The notes beneath the pieces were generated by a model. That model did no database searches. It saw nothing but the letters and a program-made list of their open reading frames with translations, and was not told the origin of the DNA. A stretch of DNA of 64,000 nt from Emmonsiellopsis sp. PD_33 (lineage: Eukaryota > Ascomycota > Eurotiomycetes > Onygenales > Ajellomycetaceae), in contig JANTQF010000048.1 of assembly GCA_032988165.1 (NCBI GenBank), positions 62,001 to 126,000 on the forward strand, given 5' to 3'. This document shows, piece after piece, positions 1 through 9,433 of the stretch; position 1 is the stretch's first letter, and the number at the start of each line of letters is the position of its first letter. A program made the translations under genes and the position numbers.

Positions 1-294
1 CAGCCGCTCTCGTTCCGCCCGCATCTACCGCACCCGTGGCCGGGGTTTGCGAACTGTCGGGTTGTCGTGGCGCGGGAGGCGGTGAATGGGTTTCCGCCTG
101 GGATGTCGGCTGAGGAGGCGCGGGAGAGCGGGGACGCGGCGAAGAGGCAGGGGGTGGTGAGGAGGGGGGTGTTTCGTGGGTGGGTGGACCGGTGGGGGAG
201 TGAGCGGTGGGAGCGCCGGGTGTGGGAGGGATTAGAGCGGGATGGGAATGGGGTGTTTGGGTTTGAGGTTACAGAGGAGGGGGTGAGGATATAG
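1..294 (+). CDS. C-terminal end of an unrecognised protein, cut by the window start
   Basis: Frame 1 is open from the first base to a TAG at 292-294, giving about 97 residues of a C-terminus. No true start is visible; the first in-frame candidate is a GTG, so the gene almost certainly begins outside the window. The segment is rich in Arg, Glu, Gly and Trp and ends in GVRI. It holds a run NGFPPGMSAEEA followed by a Trp/Arg-rich stretch with GWVDRWG. I do not recognise the family and name no function. The gene converges on the serine racemase-like gene. The very G-rich, codon-biased sequence supports coding on this strand, but a partial fragment cannot be tested further here. Confidence 0.5.
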   Translation, partial: QPLSFRPHLPHPWPGFANCRVVVAREAVNGFPPGMSAEEARESGDAAKRQGVVRRGVFRGWVDRWGSERWERRVWEGLERDGNGVFGFEVTEEGVRI

Positions 295-762
295 ATGGAT
301 AGATATGTGCATTCGCTCTATCACTGTCTATAAATATTAGTGCCACTGAGGCCGCTACAACCCCCGACGACTGGCATACTTGGGGATGCTCTCACCGGCG
401 TCATTCAAGGAACTCGTGGAGCTGACACGGTTCTACTCTCAGGTGTGCACTCACCAAGGCCCAAATGGCACTCTCTTGTCTCTCTCCTCTGTTCGTGTTT
501 CGCCTCATTTAGCCCCTTTTTCAGTCTTTCAGTTCTTCTCTCAGTTCTTCTTTGGGCAATCTGCCCCCGACTGGCCTGCCCAGTACACCCCCCCCTGCAG
601 CCCGCTGCTCATCACTACATTGCCTGTAAATAGAGATTAGATTAGAGATGGATATCCTATGCCCTTCAGGAGGCCGCTGGGTGACAGGCTATGCCCGCCC
701 CCCTGGACATTAAAACATAACACAACACAACATAACTGTCTATAAATATGTACGGGGACAGT
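295..762. other. Intergenic, convergent 3' ends
   Basis: This 468 bp stretch separates two converging genes. It has pyrimidine-rich low-complexity sequence (about 470-600) and AT-rich stretches that could serve as 3' ends. Small overlapping open frames on the + strand show no protein-like composition. I see no RNA gene or repeat family. Confidence 0.5.
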
Positions 763-2083
763 CTATTTCTTCGCAAACAACTCCCCAATCCTCTCCACCG
801 TCGTATTCCCCCCGCTAAACACCACCCCGACATCCCACCCGCTCAACCCCCCCTCCTTACACTCCCGCACCACCCGCGCCCGGAACTCCTCGTTGAACAA
901 CACAACCGCCACCCCCACCGCCGCCGACGGCTCAATCACCACCTTCATCCGCTCCAGCACCAGCCTCATCGCAGCCAATATCTCCTCCTCGCTCACAGCA
1001 TACACCCCCGCCACCTTGCTGCTGTCACTAATCACCCCCCACGGAATCACACCAACAGGCGTCCTCAACCCATCCGCCACCGTCAGCGTACTAACCCTCT
1101 CCACCCGCCTCCCCTCCCTCAACCCGCGCGCACAATCATCCCCGCCCTGATAACTCGGCTCAGCCCCAAACACCAACGTGCCCGCCCTATCCGCAAAATA
1201 CGTCGCAACCCCCGCATTCAACCCCCCGCCCCCGACCGGCGTAATCACCGCATCCAACTCCCCAGCTCCCTCTTTACAATCCCCAGTACCAAAATGAACA
1301 CTCAACCCCGGCTGCCCAGCCAACAACTCCCCCACCTGCCCCGCCATCTCATACCCCACCGTCCCCTGCCCCAGGATTATATCCGGATGGTCATACGGCG
1401 GGATCAGGAACGCGTTTGTCTCGCGCATCACCTCCGCGACGAGCGCTTCGCGCTCGACGCTGGTGGAGCCGGAGAAGAGGATGCGCGCGCCGTGCGCGGC
1501 CGTGCCGGAGATTTTGGACGGGGTGGAGATTGTCGGCATTATTATTGTGCACGGGATGGAGAGGGTGGAGGAGGCGAGGGAGAGGGCTTGCGCGTGGTTT
1601 CCTGGAATTTTGATTTAATAGGGGGGGTTAATGAGGGGTTGGGTTTGGGGTTGTTGGGTGATATATCACCATGTTTAAGGTAGGGATATTTGCAGCGAAG
1701 GGGGGGGGGGGGGGGATACCAGAACTATGCGTAACGACCCCCCTCTCCCGAACCACTTCCACCCCTTCAACCTCCACGAGCCGCAGCAGCGCATGGAACG
1801 CGCCGCGCGCTTTGAACGCCCCGATCCGCTGTAGGTTCTCGCATTTGAAGAAGAAGTTTATCTTTGGCGTTGCCGTGTGTGTATCTGTCTCATTGTCTAT
1901 GTGCGTGTGGGTTTCGGTCGGTGTTTTGTTGAGTAATGCGGAGCGCGGGTGCGGGGATGAGGCGAGGGCGTTGAGGGTTTTGTTTGTGAGGATGGGCGTG
2001 TGGTGGATGTGTGGTTTTATGAGGGTGTGGGCGGCGGTGATGGAGGAGGGGGTGAGGGGGAGGTGGTGGGGGGGGGTTGTCAT
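763..2083 (-). CDS. Serine racemase / threonine dehydratase-like PLP enzyme
   Basis: This is a fold-type II pyridoxal-phosphate enzyme of the serine racemase / 3-hydroxyaspartate ammonia-lyase group (yeast Sry1-like), acting on serine, threonine or hydroxyaspartate. Exons are 2083-1720 and 1601-763, with an intron at 1602-1719; the product is about 400 aa. The join rebuilds the family block THSSG|NHAQAL. The PLP lysine is in GAFKARGA (K91), and STPSK and PPYDHPDIILGQGT follow as expected. A Thr/His-rich insertion (about residues 53-74) precedes the PLP block and is unusual. The intron carries a 16-base homopolymer next to its donor. Racemase, dehydratase and hydroxyaspartate lyase activity cannot be told apart from sequence. 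It lies head to tail with ILV5, and a threonine dehydratase-like activity would feed the same branched-chain pathway, but that link is only inference. Confidence 0.85.
1700..1715. repeat. G16 homopolymer inside an intron
   Basis: Sixteen consecutive G on the + strand (C on the sense strand) lie within the single intron of the racemase-like gene, starting four bases inside the donor site. Such tracts vary in length and could affect donor recognition. Confidence 0.9.
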
Positions 2084-2478
2084 TTTCTTTTTCTTTTTTT
2101 GTATATATATATTTCTTTGGATTTTTGTTTATTTGGTGGTGATAGTATTGACATTGACAGTTGTAGACTTGTAGTAAGTCAGGATGGGGATAAACAGACC
2201 CAAGGAACGGCCACCGACTGCGGAGGTGTCCCGCATTTGCTTCTTCCGAGCCGGCTACCAACTAGACAAATATAGGAAAAACAGCCGAAACTCGCCCAAA
2301 GCTGCCGTTATCGGACGGACAGCGTCAAACAAAAAAATAATGAAGAAACAGCGCTTGAATGGAAATCAAAATCAAATTACACAAAATCAGAACATCCCTT
2401 TTTTGCCCAGTCGCATCGTATTGCTCGTGCACAGTAGAAATACACCATATCTGCCAGACGTCTATCCAAGCTTACACT

Positions 2479-3922
2479 CTATTTCTGGTTCTCGGGGCGG
2501 AGGGATCTATACTCTATTAGTGATTGCCGTAGACTAGGAGACACGGGTAAAACTCACCGCACGGCCTTGCCGGCTCTCCAGATCTCCAGATCGCGGATCT
2601 CCTGCATCTCCTTCTCGTACTTCTCGCGGTAGTCGGGCTGCGAGTTGTACTCCAGGCTGCGCTTGGTCTCGCTGCCGTCGCGCACGCTGTCGTACAGGTC
2701 GTTGAAGACCGGCTTGAGCGTGTCCTTGAAGCGGCTGCTCCAGTCGATGGCGCCGCGGCGGGCGGTGGTCGAGCAGGCTGCGTACATCCAGTCCATGCCG
2801 TTGGCGCCAATCAGAGGGTACAGGCTCTGCGTGGCCTCCTCGACCGTCTCGTTGAAGGCCTCGCTGGGGCTGTGGCCGCGCTCACGGAGCACTTCGTACT
2901 GGGCAAGGAACATGCCGTGGATACCGCCCATCAGGCAGCCGCGCTCGCCGTACAGGTCAGAGTACACCTCTTTCTCGAAGGTGGTCTTGTAGAGGTAACC
3001 GCTGCCGACGGCGACACCAAGGGCGACGGCCTTCTCCTCGGCCTTGCCGGTGACGTCCTGGAAGACGGCGACGGACGAGTTGATGCCTCGGCCCTCGCGG
3101 AAGAGGGAGCGGACAGTACGGCCGGAGCCCTTGGGGGCGACGAGGATGACGTCGACGTCGGTGGGGACCTCGACCTTGGTGAGGTCCTTGAACACGGGGG
3201 AAAAGCCGTGGGAGAAGTAGAGGGTCTATCTCGTTAGCGTCGTATGATACTCGGGGGACACAGGCTGCTTACCTTGCCCTTGGTGATCAGGGGCTTGATG
3301 GTAGGCCAGGTCTCGCTCTGGGCAGCATCACTGAGCAGGTTCATGACGATGGTGCCGCGGTTGATGGCGTCGGTGACGTCGAACAGGTTCTTGCCGGGCA
3401 CCCAGCCGTCCTGGATGGCCTCCTTCCACGAGGCGCCATCCTTTCTTACGCCGACAATGACATTGAGGCCGTTGTCGCGCAGGTTCAGGCCCTGGCCGTG
3501 GCCCTGGGAGCCGTAGCCGATGAGGGCAAGGGTGTCGTTTTTGAAGTACTCCTGCAATTGGGTTAGAAGAAGAAAAACCGGCGAGATGGCGGTAAGCGAG
3601 AGCGGTCATACCAGCAGCTTCTCTCTGGGCCAATCAGCGCGCTCTGTTTAGGGATAGCTCAGTTAGCTCGGATTGCCGAATGTGCGGAAAAAGGGCCAAA
3701 ATGCGCACCGAAAACAGTCTCCTTGGTGCCGGCAAAGTCAATGGTCTTGATGCCGCGGGTCTGCTGGGCGGCGGGCACGGCGAAGGAGGCTCTGGCGGCG
3801 GCGGCGACAACAGGGCGGGTGGCGGCGGCGGAGACGACGGAGCGGCCAGACACGCGGGCGGCGGTGGAGAGCGAGCGGGCAACAGGGCCGCGCAGGGCGT
3901 TGGCGAGGGGTCTGGCAGACAT
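2479..3922 (-). CDS. ilv5: Ketol-acid reductoisomerase, mitochondrial
   Basis: Acetohydroxyacid isomeroreductase converts acetolactate and acetohydroxybutyrate to dihydroxy acids with NADPH in mitochondrial valine, isoleucine and leucine synthesis. Exons are 3922-3709, 3643-3612, 3551-3273, 3225-2558 and 2506-2479; they sum to 1221 bp, 406 aa, the usual fungal length. The Arg/Ser/Ala-rich N-terminus (about residues 1-60) is a matrix-targeting sequence. The nucleotide-binding loop GYGSQGHGQ is at the start of the third exon. Metal and substrate residues lie in the class I helical domain (GERGCLMGG, EAFNETVEEATQ). The last exon encodes only the SLRPENQK tail. A 32 bp second exon encodes ADWPREKLL. 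Two TGACTCA-type sites upstream suggest general amino acid control. Confidence 0.96.
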
Positions 3923-4033
3923 GGCGGGGGATGCAGGCGGGAGGACTGGGGAGAAGCTGGGTAATTGAGGGAGCAGCGGGCAGTTGGGGAGAATTGGGAT
4001 GTTTTATATATTTCGTGGATTTATTTTGGACGT

Positions 4034-4144
4034 TGACTCAACGCTTTTGCCAATTGCCGAATCGGGCTCACCGCCTGGGAGCTCGGCCGATGTCGGCAGC
4101 ACGTGATATTAGTTACATAACCAGGTCATGTGATGGATGAGTCA
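4034..4144. promoter_or_regulatory. Two Gcn4/CpcA-type sites upstream of ilv5
   Basis: TGACTCA is at 4034-4040 and its reverse complement TGAGTCA at 4138-4144, 112 and 216 bp from the ILV5 start codon. This is the core bound by Gcn4/CpcA in amino acid starvation, and branched-chain synthesis genes are known targets. Occupancy here is inferred. Confidence 0.5.
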
Positions 4145-4590
4145 GGAGTTAGTCATCCATCGTTCCAGCCTGGGTTATCAAAGCATTCAAGTTGGAAGCT
4201 GGAAGTTGGTGATGTATGGGATAAGAAACCCAATCCACAGCAATCTAGAACCCCCGTCGAATACTAGCTAGACACATCAGTGGGCGCGTCGAGAGCAAGC
4301 CAATGCACGTAATATTATGCTGTTCCCTGCGTTGAGCAGACCGTGCGCCGGCTGCAGCTGGACAGAACAGGGGCTATTGACAAGGAGCCAGGACAATGCA
4401 TTGATGGCGCTGTGCCGGGGATGCAGCGGAACACACAGAACGAGAGAGGTGCAGATGTAGCTATCTAGTATCTAGCATGGATGTATGGCGGAGGGAGGAA
4501 GACCGTAGTCGTCAATTCGATCATCATAAGATATATTCATCCCCTAGACAGCAGCAGTATTCCCATTGGGCAGGAGGGGGGGTTGACGAG

Positions 4591-4680
4591 TTGAGCCTCC
4601 TTGAGCCTCCTTGAGCCTCATGACTGCATCTCAACCTCAACCTCAACCTCACCTCTTCTCACCTCTTCTCATCTCACCTC
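4591..4680. repeat. Tandem decamer and CT-rich repeat
   Basis: Three copies of TTGAGCCTCC (the last with one change) are followed by three TCAACC units and two CACCTCTTCT-like units. It is a simple tandem repeat in the divergent promoter region. Confidence 0.8.
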
Positions 4681-5245
4681 CACCACGCACAGCACAAGCC
4701 ACAGCACACATCTTAACTACAACGAGACAGCCAGCCGGGTTCGAGATCTCGTCCCCTCTCCCCCCCCTGATTGGCCGCCCGCTGCTTGCATCATCCAAGG
4801 CCATATCCTAGTGCTGACCGTGCTGCCCGTGCTCACTGCCCTCCCCTCCTCTCCTCTCCTCTCCCCTGCTCTCCTCCATTGTGCCCTCTATCCGCAGCGG
4901 ACAACCCCGTAGTCATTGCCTCCGGGCCCTCGATGCCGCCGTGGACAGCATGCCAGAGTTGGTGATGGTGATGCCCGTCCCAGCGCAATGGTTACGCTAA
5001 GGACCGCCCGCTCCTGTCCAAACCGACAGGTCATTTTGCACCTCTCGAGCATTTAATCCCGACCGTTCATCGTTCGACTCATCCATTCCCGCCGTTTCAC
5101 CGACTTGTTCATCCTGCCGCGCTCCGCACCCGCAGTTGTTGCTTATCTTCGCTGCCTGTCCCGCCCCCCCAGCTTGGCCACCCTGCGACGATGCCCTAGG
5201 CCTGCTGTCCCTCCGCTGAAAACACACAACCAGACCACTGCCAGC

Positions 5246-7936
5246 ATGTTTTCCTCCAGCCTTCTCTCGAACCTCCCGCACATCGAGACCAGAAAGGCTC
5301 TGCTGCTGCTAGACTTCCAGAACGACTTTGTCAAGCCCGACGGCGCCCTCTTCGTCCGCAACGTGCCCGACTTCCTCGACACCGTCGCTCACCTGGCCGA
5401 GCGCTTTCGGGAAACCGGCGACGTTATCTGGGTGCAGACACAGTTCGAGCAGCGGCGGTCCATCTTCGACCCCGAGAATGGCGGAGAGGTCGTCGTGATC
5501 GACAAGTCTTCATCCTCCGCGCACCAGGCCAACACCTCGGGTAGCGGCCGTGGTGGGGTCGCTCCCAACAATGACATTGACAGCACCCGCGCGCCGCCCA
5601 CCCGCACTGGGACCAGCGGAGATTCACGCCGCACCGACGATCGCCAGTCAGCTTATCCAGACGACCCAGAAGCCTTTCTGTCCGTCCCTCCCAAGCCTGA
5701 CAGCCGGAGGTGCTGTGTGCCAAGGACGCCAGGCTGCCAGTTCCCCGCTCGTATCCTCTCCGCCATCGACCATGACAGAGACACCGTCCTTGTCAAATCT
5801 GAATACTCTGCCTTCCAGTCCGAAAGCCTGCTCTTGTCCTTCCGCACCCAGTTTGTCACTGAACTGTTCATCTGCGGTTCGCTGTCCAACGTCTCCGTCT
5901 ACGCTACTGCTCTCGACGCCGTCCGGCACGGACTAGCCGTCACCCTCGTCGAAGACTGTCTCGGTTTCCGCAGCTTTGCCCGACACGAAGAGGCGATGCG
6001 ACGTATGGCCGATATGATGGGCGCAAACGGTATTACGAGCGCTGAGTTGACCGAGGAGCAGGACTGGGAAGAGGCTGCGGTGCCAACTTCGGAATGGCCT
6101 GAGCAGTCTGCCACCTCGACGCCTGTCGGGATTGAGGGGGAGATGGATGTCCTCGCCGTCAAGTCGCCGCCTAAGCCAGGAGGTTCCGACGACCATGTGT
6201 CAGAAGATGATGACGACGCCCTGGAATTTGGCAAGACCGCTTTCAGCCTTGCCAGAGCTCGATCCGAGAGAGCAGCAAAAGCTACCCGTGATGGGGCACA
6301 ATCAAAACCGCGCATGAGAAAGCAGCGGAGACCGGCCTCGAAAGATGGCAATGCGGATCCCGAATCAAACCCACAGCCGCTGTCGCCAGGGCAGCCAGAA
6401 TCGCCAGAGGAAAAGCCGCGAGCCGTTAACCGATCAAAAAAGCAGAAAAACGCCCAGCCGGACGTGCTTGGGCCGGATGATAGCATCGGGGAGGGCGACT
6501 CCCGCATTGTCTACGACCTAAACCTCCCGTCAAAAACATTCAAGGCTCTACACGAGGAAGTAAACTGGCAAAAGATGTATCACATGTCAGGACAGGTCCC
6601 ACGACTGGTAGCTGTCCAAGGAGCCGTTCAATCTGACAATTCGATACCTATATACCGCCACCCTGCTGACGAGTCCCCGCCGCTTTTCCCGTTCTCCAAG
6701 ACCGTCAATTCCATTCGCCAGGTGGTTGAAAAGCACCTTGGCCATCCGCTCAATCACGTACTTATTCAGCTGTACAGAGACGGGCAAGACAGAATATCGG
6801 AGCATTCTGACAAAACATTGGATATTGTACGGGGTTCGTATATCTGTAATGTTAGTCTGGGCGCGAAAAGGACAATGACGCTCCGAACGAAATCGTCTGC
6901 CAAAGCTGGTTACGCGAGGGAAGACGACGCTGCTCCAAAAGAAGGACGACAAAGCCAAAAGGTTCCAATGCCGCATAACTCCCTCTTCATCCTTGGGGAG
7001 CAAACCAACATGCGCTGGCTGCACGCGATTCGCGCGGACAAACGGCCAGAATCGGAAAAGTCAGAGGAAGAGCTTGCCTTTGGCGGTGAGCGCATCTCCC
7101 TCACCTTTCGCCAGATCGGCACATTCACCAACCCCGAGGCGGATACAATCTGGGGCCAAGGCGCAATCTCCAAATCAAAGGAATCTGCCGGAAAAGTAGT
7201 GCATGGCGAATCGACAGAGACAGAACGCATGATCAAAGCGTTTGGACAGGAAAACCAGCAATCCGAGTTCGACTGGGAGGATCACTACGGCCAGGGCTTC
7301 GACGTGGTCAACTTTGTCACAGCTGCAACCGGCAAGCTTCTCCTTAGCGGCGATGCCGTGGCGGACCTTCGCGTCAAGCTGTGCTTCGCCGAAAACGGCA
7401 TTCGCTATGATGTCGTTAGCATCGACGACTTCCCCTCCGCGCTGAGGGGCACACTGTCCCTCCCACACAAAGACGAGGGCCTCGAACCCCGCCCCGTCTT
7501 CATGGACCTCGACGGTGCCACCGTCATCACAGGCGACGACAGCATACTCACCACCATTGCGAAGCAAAAGGGCCTCTCACCCGGCGAAACACCAGCCAGC
7601 CCAGGGGGCATCCCACAAAAGCCCCTCCCTGAGAAACTCCGCGAAATAGACGTCCTCTTCCACTCGTGGCGCAAGTTCAAAAAAATAAAGACGCCACACG
7701 GCGTGCTGGAGGAGATGGACATGTTCGAGAAGCTGCTCCGTGGCAAGTCGTACCATGCCGGACGGGTGTTTGGGATTGAGGATTGCGCGCTCTGGCCGGT
7801 GCTGAGGGATATTATTCGCGAGGTGGGGCCGTTGGACGAGACGAGGTTTCCGTCGTTGAGCGCGTATTATCAGAAGGTTGCGAAGAGGGGGTGTGTCAAG
7901 GCTGTGCTGGAGGAGATGGTGCAGGGGGGTGATTGA
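5246..7936 (+). CDS. Three-domain fusion: isochorismatase-like, AlkB-like dioxygenase, GST-like
   Basis: This single exon of 896 aa starts at the first in-frame ATG (5246); the frame stays open upstream to a TTG but has no earlier in-frame ATG. Residues about 14-260 are an isochorismatase-like hydrolase fold: the Asp is D23 (LLLLDFQNDF) and the Lys is K184 (VLVKSEYSAF). The usual nucleophile position reads NVSVYATA, with Ser217 in place of Cys. A charged, Pro-rich linker follows. Residues about 420-630 are an AlkB-type 2-oxoglutarate/Fe(II) dioxygenase with H520-S-D522, distal H593 and the R616/R622 pair, all intact. Residues about 660-896 resemble a glutathione transferase, with a thioredoxin-fold half then a helical half. 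Such a protein could link alkylation repair to detoxification, but substrates are unknown. Confidence 0.85.
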   Translation: MFSSSLLSNLPHIETRKALLLLDFQNDFVKPDGALFVRNVPDFLDTVAHLAERFRETGDVIWVQTQFEQRRSIFDPENGGEVVVIDKSSSSAHQANTSGSGRGGVAPNNDIDSTRAPPTRTGTSGDSRRTDDRQSAYPDDPEAFLSVPPKPDSRRCCVPRTPGCQFPARILSAIDHDRDTVLVKSEYSAFQSESLLLSFRTQFVTELFICGSLSNVSVYATALDAVRHGLAVTLVEDCLGFRSFARHEEAMRRMADMMGANGITSAELTEEQDWEEAAVPTSEWPEQSATSTPVGIEGEMDVLAVKSPPKPGGSDDHVSEDDDDALEFGKTAFSLARARSERAAKATRDGAQSKPRMRKQRRPASKDGNADPESNPQPLSPGQPESPEEKPRAVNRSKKQKNAQPDVLGPDDSIGEGDSRIVYDLNLPSKTFKALHEEVNWQKMYHMSGQVPRLVAVQGAVQSDNSIPIYRHPADESPPLFPFSKTVNSIRQVVEKHLGHPLNHVLIQLYRDGQDRISEHSDKTLDIVRGSYICNVSLGAKRTMTLRTKSSAKAGYAREDDAAPKEGRQSQKVPMPHNSLFILGEQTNMRWLHAIRADKRPESEKSEEELAFGGERISLTFRQIGTFTNPEADTIWGQGAISKSKESAGKVVHGESTETERMIKAFGQENQQSEFDWEDHYGQGFDVVNFVTAATGKLLLSGDAVADLRVKLCFAENGIRYDVVSIDDFPSALRGTLSLPHKDEGLEPRPVFMDLDGATVITGDDSILTTIAKQKGLSPGETPASPGGIPQKPLPEKLREIDVLFHSWRKFKKIKTPHGVLEEMDMFEKLLRGKSYHAGRVFGIEDCALWPVLRDIIREVGPLDETRFPSLSAYYQKVAKRGCVKAVLEEMVQGGD

Positions 7937-8465
7937 TTTGGGTTTGGAAAGAGGGTTGCCTGTGGTTGTCGTGCTTTAACATTTCTCCTCTTTTCCATTC
8001 AGCATGTGTGTCTTGTTTGCAAAGCGTTGTCTACTCGTCTCTATCTCTGGCATCCGTGGCGCCTACGTAGGGCAGCATAATACATGGCATATGATTGATA
8101 TGATGTGATGTGATTCGTCTATTTTTTGATTTTACTAGCGCTGTGGTTTCTTTATCCCTACCTACACATATACTCGCTTGCTTTGATGGTTAATATGTTG
8201 AGTGTTTGGCTCTCGGATATCCTTAGGTAAATGATATTGAGTGGATGTTTCCATGATATACGGTAAACCCGGCCAGATTGGTATGTGCTTGCACCGCTGT
8301 GTTGGGAAGTTGTACTAAACCACCGGGAATGAGACTGCACGTTCTAACCGAAGAAGTAAAAAATAACATAATATAGCAATAAAACCCTCAGCTACCTCGA
8401 TATATGCACTCACTCAACTAACAGAAATATACAGGGGTATGTATAGCAAAGACCCAGACCATCCA
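7937..8465. other. Intergenic, convergent 3' ends
   Basis: This 529 bp AT-leaning stretch lies between two converging genes and presumably holds both 3' untranslated regions. I see no gene, repeat family or RNA. Confidence 0.5.
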
Positions 8466-9433
8466 TCACAGCTTCTCAAACGTCGGCGTGCGCTTCTCCA
8501 AGCCCGACAACAACGCCCGCTGCACATCATCCGTCTGCAGCGCAGCACTATTCCAGACACCCGTATATCGGAGCCCTACCCAGTTAATTAATCCATTAGC
8601 AAACCACCCCCAAAACAAAAAGAGAATGAACACTCACCATCCTGCACATTATGATCCCTACTCCAATTCAACAACTCCTTCGTCCCCTGCACCGCCACCG
8701 GACTCTTCCCCGCCATCACCCCCGCCAACTCCACCCCCGCCGCCACCGCGCTCTCCTTATCCCCAAACACCCCATTCACAAACCCCACCCGCGCCGCCTC
8801 CTCCGCCCCAAACACCCGCGCCGTCAACGCCACCTCCTTCACCCACCCGAACCCCCCCACCACCTTCCCCAGCCGCGACAACGTCCCCACATCCGCCGCT
8901 AGCCCGATATCTACCTCCTTCACGCACATGCGCGCGTCGGCGCTCGCGAGTCGTACGTCTGCCGCCGTCGCGAGGTCGATGGCCAGCCCGTACGAGATCC
9001 CGTGCAGGATTATGATGACGGGCTTCTCGCAGCGTTCGATGGCGGAGACGCAGTCTTGGAAGTCGGCCACGTGGCGGCGGAGGGCGAACGCTTTGCGCGC
9101 GGGGTCGGTGGGGGTGGATGAGGAGGAGGGGGTGGAGAGGAGGCCCTGGGAGGCGGCTTTTACGTCCAGGCCGGCGGTGAAGGCGGGCCCGGTGCCGGAG
9201 AATACGATGCTGCGGACGGAGGGGGAGGTGGAGAGGGTGGTGAGGATTGCGCGGAGTTCGTGCCACATGCTATATATACGGAGGTTAGAGGGGGTGGTTT
9301 GGGGGGTGGGAGGGGGCGGGACGTACGGCTCGAAGTAGGCGTTCATTTTCTTCGGGCGGTTGGTTTGGATGTGCGCGACATACTCGCGTGGGTAGGCCAC
9401 GGTGAAGTACTCGTAGGTGGGGAGGTCGGCCAT
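8466..9433 (-). CDS. Enoyl-CoA hydratase/isomerase family, dienoyl-CoA isomerase-like
   Basis: A crotonase-fold enzyme, most like delta3,5-delta2,4-dienoyl-CoA isomerase of unsaturated fatty acid beta-oxidation. Exons are 9433-9327, 9269-8638 and 8575-8466 (849 bp, 282 aa). FSGTGPAFTAGLDVKAA is the first CoA/oxyanion-hole block. The second reads HGISYGLAIDLATAADVRL. The acidic catalytic segment is KEVDIGLAADVGTLSRL, typical of this subgroup. The second exon is preceded by a short intron whose removal joins AYFEP to MWHEL. The C-terminus is EKL, not the usual SKL/AKL-type peroxisomal signal, so location is uncertain. It is transcribed in the same direction as RPC1 but separated by 1.2 kb. Confidence 0.87.

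Larger units (their letters stand above)
3923..5245. other. Divergent intergenic region with simple repeats
   Basis: About 1.3 kb separates the divergent ILV5 and fusion genes and should hold both promoters. It contains the TGACTCA sites described separately, a CACGTG at 4100-4105, and CCG-N4-CGG at 4087-4096, the spacing used by Leu3-type regulators but without the usual central bases. A decamer repeated three times (4591-4620) runs into a CT-rich repeat tract ending near 4680. No gene is supported here. Confidence 0.5.

Noticed and set aside
4735..4760. GGTTCGAGATCTCG resembling a tRNA T-arm
   Set aside because: The loop does not match a T-arm stem and no acceptor or anticodon arm surrounds it.
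5105..5245. Upstream extension of the fusion protein to a TTG
   Set aside because: There is no ATG in frame before 5246; the extension is probably 5' leader even though it stays open.
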